Shown: piece by piece, positions 8,747-18,075 of the stretch
How the letters are laid out: every line of letters begins with the position of its first letter
How positions within the stretch are numbered: the stretch's first letter is position 1
NCBI GenBank assembly: GCA_020846335.1
Contig: JADLED010000121.1
Span: 1-34,944 of the forward strand
Reading direction: 5' to 3'
DNA: 34,944 nucleotides
DNA from: Bacteroidia bacterium
GTDB taxonomy: Bacteria; Bacteroidota; Bacteroidia; B-17B0; Aurantibacillaceae
The notes under the pieces: generated by a model
Seen by the model: only the letters and a program-made list of their open reading frames with translations
The model's database searches: none
What the model was told of the DNA's origin: nothing
Translations under genes and position numbers: made by a program

Positions 8747-11700
8747 ATGCTTAAAAAAACGCTTGTTGTTGTACTAAGCCTTTTGCAGGGAATTTTATTC
8801 GCTCAAAGTTTTAATTCCAAATTATTTTCGAACGAAAGCGGCCTCCCCGATTTATACGTTTATTCATCGTTTCAGGACCGCGAGGGTTTTTTATGGTCGG
8901 CTACAACCAAAGGTCTGGTGCGGTTCGACGGGCAGGTGTTTCATAAATACAATGCCCGTTTGCCCGAGGGTGATTTTATTTATTCAGGCGTTGATGATGA
9001 AAAAGGCACCTTGTGGTTTGGCACCTTTGCCGGAAAAATTTTAAAACTGAATAAGAAAACAGATTCGCTAAGCTTTCACTCAGACACTGTTGTAGGTTCC
9101 ATCGATAAAATTATTCTTTCAACCGACAAAAGCAGCCTTTACTTTATTTCAAAAGGCAATGGCATCGCCCTTTTGCAAAACAACAAACTGGCACCACTGC
9201 CCTTTTCTCAAATTTATCAGGTAAACAGCAGCATCGAAATTAAAGCGGGGCACTTGTTGCTGGCCACCCCCGAAGGGCTTTATTTGGCAGACGTGAAGCA
9301 AAACAAATTCAAAAAAATTAAAGGCGCCGATTTCGACATTGTTCAATTGCAAAAAATAAATGGCCAACAACGCTTTTTAATGCTTATAAACGGCAAAGGC
9401 ATTGTGGAGGCCAGGCTCGACAACCTGCTCGAATCGGTTTCAATTACCGAATTGCCATTGCTGTCGGCTTTTAAAGATCAGGGCATTGCGTGTTTTAATT
9501 ACAACGAAAATAACAACTTGTTTTATGTGGCCACCCGCAACGAAAACCTTAACGTGGTGAATACATTTAACAACACCATTAAAACATTCGGCACCAAAGA
9601 GTATCAGGCCATTGCCAATTCCATTATTACCGACAAAGACAACAACGTATGGATATCAACGGCTGGCAAAGGGCTTTACCGATTTTACAAAGAAGAATTT
9701 GACATCATTAATCTCGATTGCCCGGTATTTTCGATTACCCGCGATAATGCACAAAACACCTATTACGGCACCGACAATGGCATTGAAATTACCAACCGCG
9801 AAGGCTTTCATGAGAACCGAATTACAAAGCTCAACAACAAAACCCTCGGTAAAGTAACTGCGATTTACTTTGATGGTAAAAATTTGTGGGTGGGCACCGA
9901 AAACAACGGCCTGCATGTAATTAATCCTGCCAATTCCGAACCGGTTAAAATAGAATTCAGCGCTATCGAAAATCTTGCCATTAATTCAATTGCCGGTGTG
10001 CCCAATCAAAACCTGGTTTTTGTGAGCACCAACCTCGACGGTGCATACATTTACGATTCGTACAAACTTAAAAACCATTTTTCGGTTCAAAACAGTTTGC
10101 TTCACAATAACGTTTATTACTCCTTAGGCTGCAAAAATAAAAACGTGTATTACGCCACACACAACACGGCCATTAATTTTTCAAAAGGCGATCAGGTTTA
10201 CGAAATAAATTTAAAAAGTGATAACCTGGTTTCGGACTTTAATAATTTTGCCGAAAGCAAAGATGGTCTTTTAGCCATTGGTACCGATGGCGATGGGGTT
10301 TATTTTTTAAAAGACACCAGCATTACACCCATGGCTGCCAACAGCAAGCTCGACTCTAAATATTGCAATGCCCTTACCTACGATAAGGATGGAAATTTAT
10401 GGATTGCACTTCGTTACAATCTGTATAAATACTTTCCGCACAACGAGCAACTCAAAAAAATAGATTTGGGTTTGGATAACTCAGTGATGTTTAACATCAA
10501 TTCTATTTACACCGATAAAAATGGGGAGATTTATTTTGGAACCAACAAGCATGTGATAAAAATTAAAAGTGGCACTGACGAGGGCGCCTTGCCCAAAAGC
10601 TACATTTGGCAAATGAAAATGTTTGATACAGTTGTGCCCATGCTGCCCGAACTGCAATTAAAGCACCGTAAATACGATATTACTTTCGAATACTCCTCAC
10701 TGTGCCTCCGCAATTCAGAAGAAATTTATTTTCGTTACATACTGGAGGGGCGCGATAATAAATGGAGTGAGCCCACACACAGCCGCAAAGCCGAATATTT
10801 TAACCTGGATGAAGGCGAATACACGTTTAAGGTAATGGCCTATAATGGCGATGGTTTTACTTCTAATCAGGTGGCCACCTACTCCTTTGTAATAGCTAAA
10901 CCTTTTTGGAAAAGCATTTGGTTTTGGTTGCTTATAGTAATTTTGCTGGCCACATTGGTGTATTTTATTGTAGTGGCTCGCACAGCGGCTCTGGTGCATG
11001 CAAAGGCGCGACTCGAAAAAATTGTGGATGAAAAAACCCACGATCTGCGTTTGGAAAAAGAACTGGTTGAAGCCAAAAACCAGATTATTGAAGAACAAAA
11101 TAAAGACATCACTTCCAGTATTACCTATGCCAAGCGCATTCAGGAAGCCATTTTGCCCGACAAAAACCTGAGTGATGCCATAAAAAGTCAGATACTGATT
11201 TATTACAAGCCAAAAGACATTGTGAGCGGCGATTTTTACTGGATTGCCGAAAAAAACAACCGCTTTTTATTTGCAGCCTGCGATTGCACGGGACATGGGG
11301 TGCCCGGCGCCTTTATGAGCATGATTGGCACCACACTGCTCAATAAAATTGTGTTTGATAACGATGAGAGCAATCCCGATAAAATCATTCAAGAAATGGA
11401 CATCGAGGTTTCAAAATCGCTGCGGCAGGAAGATACAGAGGTAAACGATGGCATGGAGGCCGGCCTTTGCAGCATAGATATGAACTCGGCAGAAATAATG
11501 TATTCGGGAGCCAAACGCCCACTGTTTTATTACCGCAAAAGCAATACCGGTGATTATGTGCTCGAAGAGTACAAAGCCGATAAATACCCCATTGGCGGAT
11601 TTTCTGACATTCAGGATAAAATATTTACCTGCACCAATATTAATGGAACACATGGTGACATGGCCTATATGTTCTCGGATGGGGTGATTGACCAGTTTAA

Positions 11701-11869
11701 TTCGGTAAACAACAAACGTTTTAGCACCAAACAGTTGCGAACACTGCTTGAGGAAGCGGCCAAACTGCCCATTCAGGAGCAATGGCAGTTAATTGACCGC
11801 GAATTAACCGCCTGGAAAGGTAAGAACAAGCAAACCGACGATATTTTGTTAATTGGCATACGATTGTAA
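8747..11869 (+). CDS. Beta-propeller sensor with SpoIIE-type PP2C phosphatase
   Basis: A 1040-residue membrane sensor. It has a signal peptide (1-20), then a periplasmic propeller (~25-620) built of 'two-component regulator propeller' repeats, visible as recurring 'DREGFLWSAT', 'DDEKGTLWFGT', 'DKDNNVWISTAGKGLYRF' and 'DKDGNLWIALRYNLYKY'. A Y_Y_Y domain (~635-715) is followed by one TM segment (~722-745), a coiled coil (~745-785), the linker 'ITYAKRIQEAILP', and a SpoIIE/PP2C domain to the end. Metal-binding motifs are present: 'VSGDFYW', 'ACDCTGHGVPGAFMSM', 'NDGMEAGLCSI', 'MFSDGVIDQF' and 'QTDDILLIGI'. In relatives this propeller usually precedes a histidine kinase; here the output is Ser/Thr dephosphorylation. 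Its target is probably a SiaC- or STAS-like protein such as those encoded downstream (inference). Confidence 0.88.
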   Translation: MLKKTLVVVLSLLQGILFAQSFNSKLFSNESGLPDLYVYSSFQDREGFLWSATTKGLVRFDGQVFHKYNARLPEGDFIYSGVDDEKGTLWFGTFAGKILKLNKKTDSLSFHSDTVVGSIDKIILSTDKSSLYFISKGNGIALLQNNKLAPLPFSQIYQVNSSIEIKAGHLLLATPEGLYLADVKQNKFKKIKGADFDIVQLQKINGQQRFLMLINGKGIVEARLDNLLESVSITELPLLSAFKDQGIACFNYNENNNLFYVATRNENLNVVNTFNNTIKTFGTKEYQAIANSIITDKDNNVWISTAGKGLYRFYKEEFDIINLDCPVFSITRDNAQNTYYGTDNGIEITNREGFHENRITKLNNKTLGKVTAIYFDGKNLWVGTENNGLHVINPANSEPVKIEFSAIENLAINSIAGVPNQNLVFVSTNLDGAYIYDSYKLKNHFSVQNSLLHNNVYYSLGCKNKNVYYATHNTAINFSKGDQVYEINLKSDNLVSDFNNFAESKDGLLAIGTDGDGVYFLKDTSITPMAANSKLDSKYCNALTYDKDGNLWIALRYNLYKYFPHNEQLKKIDLGLDNSVMFNINSIYTDKNGEIYFGTNKHVIKIKSGTDEGALPKSYIWQMKMFDTVVPMLPELQLKHRKYDITFEYSSLCLRNSEEIYFRYILEGRDNKWSEPTHSRKAEYFNLDEGEYTFKVMAYNGDGFTSNQVATYSFVIAKPFWKSIWFWLLIVILLATLVYFIVVARTAALVHAKARLEKIVDEKTHDLRLEKELVEAKNQIIEEQNKDITSSITYAKRIQEAILPDKNLSDAIKSQILIYYKPKDIVSGDFYWIAEKNNRFLFAACDCTGHGVPGAFMSMIGTTLLNKIVFDNDESNPDKIIQEMDIEVSKSLRQEDTEVNDGMEAGLCSIDMNSAEIMYSGAKRPLFYYRKSNTGDYVLEEYKADKYPIGGFSDIQDKIFTCTNINGTHGDMAYMFSDGVIDQFNSVNNKRFSTKQLRTLLEEAAKLPIQEQWQLIDRELTAWKGKNKQTDDILLIGIRL

Positions 11870-11932
11870 TTTCACCTAAAAAACTTTTAATTTAACAGCA
11901 CTATTTTAAAATTTATTCCTTAATTTACTCCA

Positions 11933-12622
11933 ATGAATTGTATAGTAATAGACGATGAAGAGATTTCGAGAAAGTCGTTGGAAATGTGTATTAACCGTAC
12001 AGACTTCCTAAACCTTACCGGCTCCTTCTCTAGTGTTGCCGATGCCATCAGTTTTATTTCGGCCAACAAAACCGATATTATTTTTCTCGACATTGAAATG
12101 CCCGGTATTAATGGCATTGATTTTTTAAAGAATTTTAAAAACAGTTCTCAGGTGGTGGTAGTGTCCGGCAACAAAGATTATGCCGCCGATGCCTTTGATT
12201 TTAATGTAACCGATTACATTGTTAAACCTGTTGAATACGCCCGTTTTTTAAAAGCGGCCATGCGTGCTTCCGAAATTAAAAGCAGCCTTCAGGTTTCGGC
12301 AACCGAAAACGACGACCTTTTTATAAAAAAAGACAACCGTTTAATAAAATTAAATGCCAAAGACATAGTATGGATTGAAGCCCTGGCAGATTATGTAAAC
12401 ATTCATTGCATTAACAACGAAAGGCACACCCTTTTGGCCACCATGAAACTGATGGAGGACAAACTCAAAAAAACCGATTTTGCCCGCATTCACCGCTCTT
12501 ACATTATCCGCCTCGATAAAATTAAGGAAATCGAAGAAAACTCGGTTTCAGTAAATGGCAAAGTGCTGCCTATTAGCCGTGGTTACAAGGATAATTTGTA
12601 CAACAAACTCAATTTAATTTAG
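11933..12622 (+). CDS. LytTR-family response regulator
   Basis: A 229-residue regulator. The receiver domain (~1-115) has the acidic pair Asp7/Asp8, phospho-acceptor Asp53 in 'IIFLDIEMPG', Ser78 and Lys98 in 'YIVKPVEY'. The LytTR DNA-binding domain (~130-229) shows 'DIVWIEALADYVNIHC', 'MKLMEDKLKKTDFARIHRSYII' and 'LPISRGYKDNL'. Such proteins activate transcription by binding direct repeats upstream of promoters. No LytS-type or other histidine kinase is adjacent; the upstream gene encodes a phosphatase sensor instead, so the phosphodonor is open. The gene follows after a 63-base AT-rich gap and ends in TAG. About 180 bases separate it from the next gene. Confidence 0.92.
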   Translation: MNCIVIDDEEISRKSLEMCINRTDFLNLTGSFSSVADAISFISANKTDIIFLDIEMPGINGIDFLKNFKNSSQVVVVSGNKDYAADAFDFNVTDYIVKPVEYARFLKAAMRASEIKSSLQVSATENDDLFIKKDNRLIKLNAKDIVWIEALADYVNIHCINNERHTLLATMKLMEDKLKKTDFARIHRSYIIRLDKIKEIEENSVSVNGKVLPISRGYKDNLYNKLNLI

Positions 12623-12677
12623 GGCCCATTCATCGGCTCTATTAAATCACTAATCCTTTAAGGTCAGTCACTCATCG

Positions 12678-12715
12678 TAAATTGCTAAAAACACAAAGCA
12701 ATTTAAACAACTTTG
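12678..12715 (+). promoter_or_regulatory. Dyad next to a -7-like box, upstream of the PAS/GAF phosphatase gene
   Basis: A perfect 9-base inverted repeat, TAAATTGCT (12678-12686) and AGCAATTTA (12697-12705), has a 10-base spacer. Two bases after it comes CAACTTTG (12708-12715), one mismatch from TAnnTTTG. The same layout occurs at 18076-18113. No clear -33 TTTG is present, so an activator or repressor may bind the dyad. The rest of this 180-base gap holds a 12-base repeat and no gene. Confidence 0.35.
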
Positions 12716-12802
12716 CAATTAACTTATTTAGTTGCCTAAAAGAGTAATGCAGGGTTTTTAAGTGGCAAAACACGCCTCAAAATTCTTTCGGGCAAAAGCT
12801 AT

Positions 12803-15800
12803 ATGAAATTGCCTAAAAGAAATATTAGTATTACATTGGCCTTTGTAATGCTGTTTAGTTGTGCGGTAGGCTTTTTTAGCTCCGTAAAAGCAGACACTGG
12901 CAAAATGAATACAGAAAATCACACAGATATTTTCACCAACGGATGGCTTATATTATTTTTAAGTTTGGCCGTAATTTTTGCCATTTACCTTTTCTTTAAA
13001 AATTTTACAAAACTAAAACTCGAAAATTTTGAGTCGTTTACCACACATAACGCACTCATTACAAAAATCCGTATTCTCAGTATTTTATCCTTACTGCTTT
13101 TTCCCCTGGTTGAATATTACGAAGGTGTTTATTTAAAGCTTTATCTGCCCGAATGGCTTAGCATTGGCTTGGTTACCGCGGTGTCGTTTGCCAACTTACT
13201 GCTCACATTTAAAAAAAATCTGCGTGCAAATATTTTAGCGCTCTTACCACAAATTTCGTATTCAATGGTGTATGTGGTAATGCTCTACAAAGCCTATATT
13301 TCGGGCATGCAACCCATTATGGCAGTTGAAATTGCCTGCCTTCTTCTGTTTGCAAAACTTATTTTCGACAAACTCAAAAACGTGCTTTACTTTTTATTAC
13401 TTGTTTTTTTAGTAAGCTTTTACTTTACCGGCACTTTCGATATTCAGGAAGAATTTCTAAGAATTTATATTTCTGGTACCATTCAGGCCGCTATTGTTAC
13501 GGTTGCACTTTTTCTCATCGAAGGAAGTTCAAACCGTAAAATTGCTTTTGGCGATAAAATTCTGCAAAGTTCTAACCTTTATATTTTGGTGGCCGACAAC
13601 AAAGCAGAATTTGTATTTGTAAATCCACAACTCGAAGCCACCACAGGGCTTGACTCCAATGCCATACTACGCAATGGCTGGTGGGATTATCTTGGAAATG
13701 ACTCTACTTTAACCAAAGAACTAAAACAATTAATTACCGATAGCATTGCCAAAAACATTAACAGCAATTACGAGAGTACCATAAAAGATAAAGATGGCAA
13801 CAACCTTTATGTGAGCTGGGATAACACCGTTATTGAAGGAAAATATTTGTTGGCGGTTGGTAAAAACATCACCCAATCAAAACAACTTCAGATTGAAGAA
13901 AATAAACGGAAAGAGAAAGTTGAAAACTACAACCTTGTAATTAACGACCTTACCCGCTACCCATATTCCGAAAACGACAACCTCGTCGAAATTTTGCAAA
14001 ACATTAGCAAAAGCGTGGCACTGGCATTGGGCGTAGAGCGTGTAAGTATTTGGGATTATTATGATAGTAAACTTGTTTGCATTAATCAATTCTTTGTTAG
14101 CGAAAATGCTTTTGAAAGCGGTGTTGAGCTTCAGGCGGCCGATTTTCCGGTGTACTTTGCGGCCATCGGCGAGGCACGTATCATAGATGCCCCCGACGCC
14201 TACAACCATCCCGATACCAAAGAGTTTAACAACGGTTACTTTCCATCTTACAACATTAAGTCGTTACTGGATGTTCCCATTTTTATAAACGGCAAGCTAA
14301 TAGGTGTTTTGTGTTGCGAACAAACCAAAAGACAATTGCTTTGGGATACCGAAGACATTAACTTTGTAAAAGCAGCCACCGATTTTGTAGCGCTGTCTAT
14401 CGAAGCCTCTAAACGTAAAGAGCTTGAAAGAGAATACCGCTACATACTAAACAATGTTGGCGATATTATTTACACCACAGATGCCCTTGGTAATTTTGAT
14501 TTTATTAATAAAACCGCAACAAAAATTTTGGGCTACGATGCCGAAAGCCTCAAGGGCAAGCACTTTAGCACCATTATGCACGAGGACTACAAGAAAAAAA
14601 TTACGGTGTTTTATCTCCGCCAGTTTAAACAGCGCATCGAAAGTACCTATCAGGAATTTAAAGTTATTTCAAAAGACGGAGAAACAAGGTGGGTGGGCCA
14701 AAGTGTAAAACTGGTTTACGAAAAAAATAATCCCGAAAAAATAAAAGGCTTTCAGGCTGTGGTAAGGGATATAAATAAGCAAAAAGAAACCGAAATAGCC
14801 CTTGTAAACAGCGAAAACAACCTCAGGCAGCTCAACGAAAACATTAACGAAACGTTTTTCCTTTATAATTACAGCGAATCAAAATTCGACTACATCAGCC
14901 CAAACTGCAACACCATTTTGGGTGCAGGTCAAAAATATTTTTACGAAGGCAACGATTACATCCACGATTACATTCTAACACCCAAAGAAGCTCCCGTTCT
15001 TGCCCTCAATTATGCCAGGCCCGACGAAAAAGAATACGAAATAGAATACCGCATAAAATTTGATGGAAAAGAAAAATGGATTAAAGAAAAATCTTTCCCA
15101 ATAAAAGACAGCGAAGGTCGAATAATTAAGCGTTCGGGCATTTGCAGCGACGTAACCGAGAAAAAATTACAGGAAGAAACTCTCAAACAACTTTCGCTGG
15201 TGGCCAGTACCGTAAGCAATGGCGTGGTAATTACCAATGCCGAAGGCCTTATTGAATGGTGCAATGCCAGTTTCCTTTCGCTTACCGAATTCGAGCTTGA
15301 AGAATTGATTGGTAAAAGACCCATTAAAGTGTTTTCGGGTCCCGAAACCCCAACTGAATTAAAGGAAGAAATTTTAAAAACCACACTCGAAAATTCGTAC
15401 ATCGAAATTCCACAATACACCAAAACCGGCAAACTCAAATGGTTTTTAATTACCAACACCACCATTTTAGACGAAGAAGGAAAAGTTAAAAAACAGATTG
15501 AAATTATTACCGACATTACCGAACGCAAGGCACTTGAAAAAGAATACCGCTACATTTTAAATAATGCCGGCGATGTTATTTATACCACCAACGAAAAAGG
15601 ATTTATTGTGTTTTTAAATGACGCCATAACCAAAATACTTGGCTATGAGCAGTCCGAAATAATTAATAAACACTTTACCAGTATTATACACGCCGACGAT
15701 AAAAAACGTGTGGCCATGTTTTACCTCAAACAATTTGCAAGTAAAAAAGAAGATTCGTATTGCGAGTTCAGGGTAATTGATAAGGCCGGAGAAACGCACT

Positions 15801-17578
15801 GGGTGGGACAAAACGTAAAACTTGTGCTTGAAGGAAAAGAAGTGAGGGGCTTCCAATCCATTCTCCGCGATATAAGCAAACAAAAAGAAACCGAACTGGC
15901 TTTGGTGGAAAGTGAAAATAATTTCCGCCAAATAAGCGAGGCCATTAGCGATGTGTTTTATTTGTACAACATTGCCGAAAATAAATACGAATACATTAGC
16001 CCCAACTCCATTAACATTTTGGGAGTAGACAGTGTTTATTTTTATTATACCAACAATTACATTAACGATTATGTGATTGAAAAAGACCGTTACATTTTAA
16101 AAGATGCCGTTGAAAAGATTAATAGTGGCGTGCCTTTTGAGATTGAATACCGTGTTAAGGTGGACCTCGAAATACGATGGATAAAGGAAAAAGCCTTTGC
16201 CATTAAAGACGATCAGGGCCGTGTGGTTAAAACTTCGGGTACCTGCGTGGATGTGACTCAGAAAAAAATGCAGGAAAAAAACCTGCTTAAAATTAATAAA
16301 GAACTAAGTGTTTACTCAGAGGATTTGGCCATTAACAACCTGCTTAAAGAACAGCTCATTTACACCAACAGCTTTGAGGAAATTGCAAGGGTATCGTTAA
16401 ACACCTTAAAATTAAAAATTCAGGGCATTGCCCGCGGATCGTTGTTTTTGGTAAACGAAAACAACAACGGCTTTGAAGTGTTTTATCTCGAACGCGAAGA
16501 GGTGCAGCGGGAAACATATGACTACGGCGATCTTAAATCCTACAAATCGTTAAAAGAGGGCAAAAAGTTTATTGAACACAATGTGGACATGGCGGTTAAC
16601 CTCTCCAAATCAGACCTACAGCGCAAAAAAGACAAGATACGTTCATACATTATGCTGCCCATTAATTATTCTACCGAATTAATTGGCGCCCTTTCTCTCG
16701 AATTTGAAACCGCCTTCTCGCTCACCCGCCGCGAAATGGACATTCTCGAAAATTTTACTTCGGTACTCTCGGTGGTGGTTAACAAACTCAACCTTCAGAA
16801 ACAATTATCCGAAAAAAGCAAAGACATTCTTGCCAGTTTAAACTACGCCAAATCCATTCAACAATCCATTTTACCAAACATTGCCCACCATAAAGACACT
16901 GTATCTAAGTTTATGACCCTTTACATGCCAAAAGATGTGGTAAGTGGCGACTTTTTTGTGGTGGAATCGTTTGATGAATATACCCTGCTGGCATTGGGCG
17001 ATTGCACAGGCCATGGTGTGCCTGGTGCCTTTTTAACGCTTTTGGGAAGTAACTTTTTACAACGTATTGCCATCGAAAACAAAGTCACCTCTCCGGCCAG
17101 TATTCTTGAGTCGTTGGATTACCAATTGTTTACCATGCTAAATAAAAACCGCGCCGAAACCATACGCGATGGCATGGAACTGGGCCTTTGTATTTATAAT
17201 AAGAAAACCAAAACACTTACATTTGCCGGAGCAGGTTTGTTTTTGGTTTATTACCGAAACAATGAGCAGGTAATTGTTCCCGGCAGTAAACGCTCCATTG
17301 GCGACGAAAATCACAGTAAAGTTGATTTTGAACAGGTAACTATTGAACTGAATGGAACCGAAAAGTTTTATCTTTTTTCTGACGGGTACCGCGACCAGTT
17401 GGGAGGATTAGAAAAACGCAAACGGTTTTCGAGGGCACGCTTTTTGGAATTGTTACACAAAATTAAAAACCTTCCGCCTTTTCAACAGGAGTTTTTGCTT
17501 AAACTTGAACTTGAAAAACACAAAGGAAAGGTGGAACAAACAGACGACATATCCGTTATTGGTTTTGAACTAAAATAA
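12803..17578 (+). CDS. Membrane multi-PAS/GAF sensor with SpoIIE-type PP2C phosphatase
   Basis: A 1591-residue sensor. About eight hydrophobic segments lie in residues ~8-245. A PAS domain (~250-355) and a GAF domain (~390-535) follow, then five more PAS domains (~543-1158), a second GAF domain (~1170-1335), the linker 'LNYAKSIQQSILP', and a SpoIIE/PP2C domain (~1370-1591) with 'VSGDFFV', 'ALGDCTGHGVPGAFLTLL', 'RDGMELGLCIY', 'LFSDGYRDQLGG' and 'QTDDISVIGF'. Residues 543-792 and 913-1159 are copies of the same two-PAS unit. Family knowledge says such proteins dephosphorylate phospho-Ser/Thr on a partner-switch protein when the sensors are engaged. The SiaC-type gene starts five bases after its stop, so SiaC is the obvious substrate. 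Confidence 0.9.
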   Translation: MKLPKRNISITLAFVMLFSCAVGFFSSVKADTGKMNTENHTDIFTNGWLILFLSLAVIFAIYLFFKNFTKLKLENFESFTTHNALITKIRILSILSLLLFPLVEYYEGVYLKLYLPEWLSIGLVTAVSFANLLLTFKKNLRANILALLPQISYSMVYVVMLYKAYISGMQPIMAVEIACLLLFAKLIFDKLKNVLYFLLLVFLVSFYFTGTFDIQEEFLRIYISGTIQAAIVTVALFLIEGSSNRKIAFGDKILQSSNLYILVADNKAEFVFVNPQLEATTGLDSNAILRNGWWDYLGNDSTLTKELKQLITDSIAKNINSNYESTIKDKDGNNLYVSWDNTVIEGKYLLAVGKNITQSKQLQIEENKRKEKVENYNLVINDLTRYPYSENDNLVEILQNISKSVALALGVERVSIWDYYDSKLVCINQFFVSENAFESGVELQAADFPVYFAAIGEARIIDAPDAYNHPDTKEFNNGYFPSYNIKSLLDVPIFINGKLIGVLCCEQTKRQLLWDTEDINFVKAATDFVALSIEASKRKELEREYRYILNNVGDIIYTTDALGNFDFINKTATKILGYDAESLKGKHFSTIMHEDYKKKITVFYLRQFKQRIESTYQEFKVISKDGETRWVGQSVKLVYEKNNPEKIKGFQAVVRDINKQKETEIALVNSENNLRQLNENINETFFLYNYSESKFDYISPNCNTILGAGQKYFYEGNDYIHDYILTPKEAPVLALNYARPDEKEYEIEYRIKFDGKEKWIKEKSFPIKDSEGRIIKRSGICSDVTEKKLQEETLKQLSLVASTVSNGVVITNAEGLIEWCNASFLSLTEFELEELIGKRPIKVFSGPETPTELKEEILKTTLENSYIEIPQYTKTGKLKWFLITNTTILDEEGKVKKQIEIITDITERKALEKEYRYILNNAGDVIYTTNEKGFIVFLNDAITKILGYEQSEIINKHFTSIIHADDKKRVAMFYLKQFASKKEDSYCEFRVIDKAGETHWVGQNVKLVLEGKEVRGFQSILRDISKQKETELALVESENNFRQISEAISDVFYLYNIAENKYEYISPNSINILGVDSVYFYYTNNYINDYVIEKDRYILKDAVEKINSGVPFEIEYRVKVDLEIRWIKEKAFAIKDDQGRVVKTSGTCVDVTQKKMQEKNLLKINKELSVYSEDLAINNLLKEQLIYTNSFEEIARVSLNTLKLKIQGIARGSLFLVNENNNGFEVFYLEREEVQRETYDYGDLKSYKSLKEGKKFIEHNVDMAVNLSKSDLQRKKDKIRSYIMLPINYSTELIGALSLEFETAFSLTRREMDILENFTSVLSVVVNKLNLQKQLSEKSKDILASLNYAKSIQQSILPNIAHHKDTVSKFMTLYMPKDVVSGDFFVVESFDEYTLLALGDCTGHGVPGAFLTLLGSNFLQRIAIENKVTSPASILESLDYQLFTMLNKNRAETIRDGMELGLCIYNKKTKTLTFAGAGLFLVYYRNNEQVIVPGSKRSIGDENHSKVDFEQVTIELNGTEKFYLFSDGYRDQLGGLEKRKRFSRARFLELLHKIKNLPPFQQEFLLKLELEKHKGKVEQTDDISVIGFELK
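14429..15178 (+). repeat. Internal two-PAS repeat, copy 1
   Basis: This stretch encodes residues 543-792 of the 1591-residue phosphatase. It shares a start 'EYRYILNN.GD.IYTT' and an end 'DVT.KK.QE' with copy 2, whose first PAS begins exactly 1110 bases later in the same reading frame. The DNA has diverged, so the duplication is old. One further PAS domain lies between the copies. Confidence 0.75.
15539..16279 (+). repeat. Internal two-PAS repeat, copy 2
   Basis: This stretch encodes residues 913-1159, parallel to copy 1 through both PAS domains: 'VFYLYNIAENKYEYISPNS' here against 'TFFLYNYSESKFDYISPNC' in copy 1, and 'EIEYRVKVDLEIRWIKEKAF' against 'EIEYRIKFDGKEKWIKEKSF'. It is three residues shorter than copy 1. 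Confidence 0.75.
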
Positions 17579-17583
17579 ACAGT

Positions 17584-17961
17584 ATGGAAGATTTATTTAT
17601 AAAAATGACCCAGCAAACACCCGAGGTTTTGTTTAAAACCAGTGGTGAATTAAGCATTAAAGGCGTTTCGATTCCTGAAAACACGCATGCCTTTTACTCT
17701 GCCGCGATAGAATGGCTAAGAGAATTTGAAACCATACTCCCTAAAGACGTGACGTTAAACCTCGATTTTGAGTACCTGAACACGGCTTCCAACCGCTCCG
17801 TAATAGAAATAATAAAGGAAGCCGCCCGCTACAAACAAAAACGCATTAATTTGGTGGTAAACTGGCTCTACGAGGCCGACGACGACGATGCCAAGGAGCT
17901 TGGAGAGGATATTGAGTTTTGCGTGGATTTAAAGTTCAACTACATCCCAAAATCCGATTGA
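17584..17961 (+). CDS. SiaC-family (DUF1987) regulatory phosphoprotein, copy 1
   Basis: A 125-residue protein. The family marks are 'SGELSIKGVSIPENTHAFYSAAIEWL' (conserved G-x-S-x-P-E-N followed by F-Y and W) and 'DFEYLNTASNRSVIEIIK', in which Thr67 lies at the place of the SiaC phospho-threonine (N-T-x-S context). In Pseudomonas SiaC is phosphorylated by SiaB and dephosphorylated by the PP2C phosphatase SiaA, and the unphosphorylated form activates the diguanylate cyclase SiaD. Here it follows the PAS/GAF phosphatase gene by five bases, so that phosphatase is its likely activator. No SiaB gene is adjacent; the nearest is about 4.8 kb downstream. The downstream target is unknown. The protein is acidic and soluble. 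Confidence 0.85.
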   Translation: MEDLFIKMTQQTPEVLFKTSGELSIKGVSIPENTHAFYSAAIEWLREFETILPKDVTLNLDFEYLNTASNRSVIEIIKEAARYKQKRINLVVNWLYEADDDDAKELGEDIEFCVDLKFNYIPKSD

Positions 17962-18075
17962 TATTGCATTAAAAGCTTCAAATCGCCTAAACCCGTTTTA
18001 TTTGCCTTAAAATTTAGAGGTTTTCACTTTACTTGTTAACTTAGCGTCTTATCTGCCGTAACCGTCCTTTTATCG

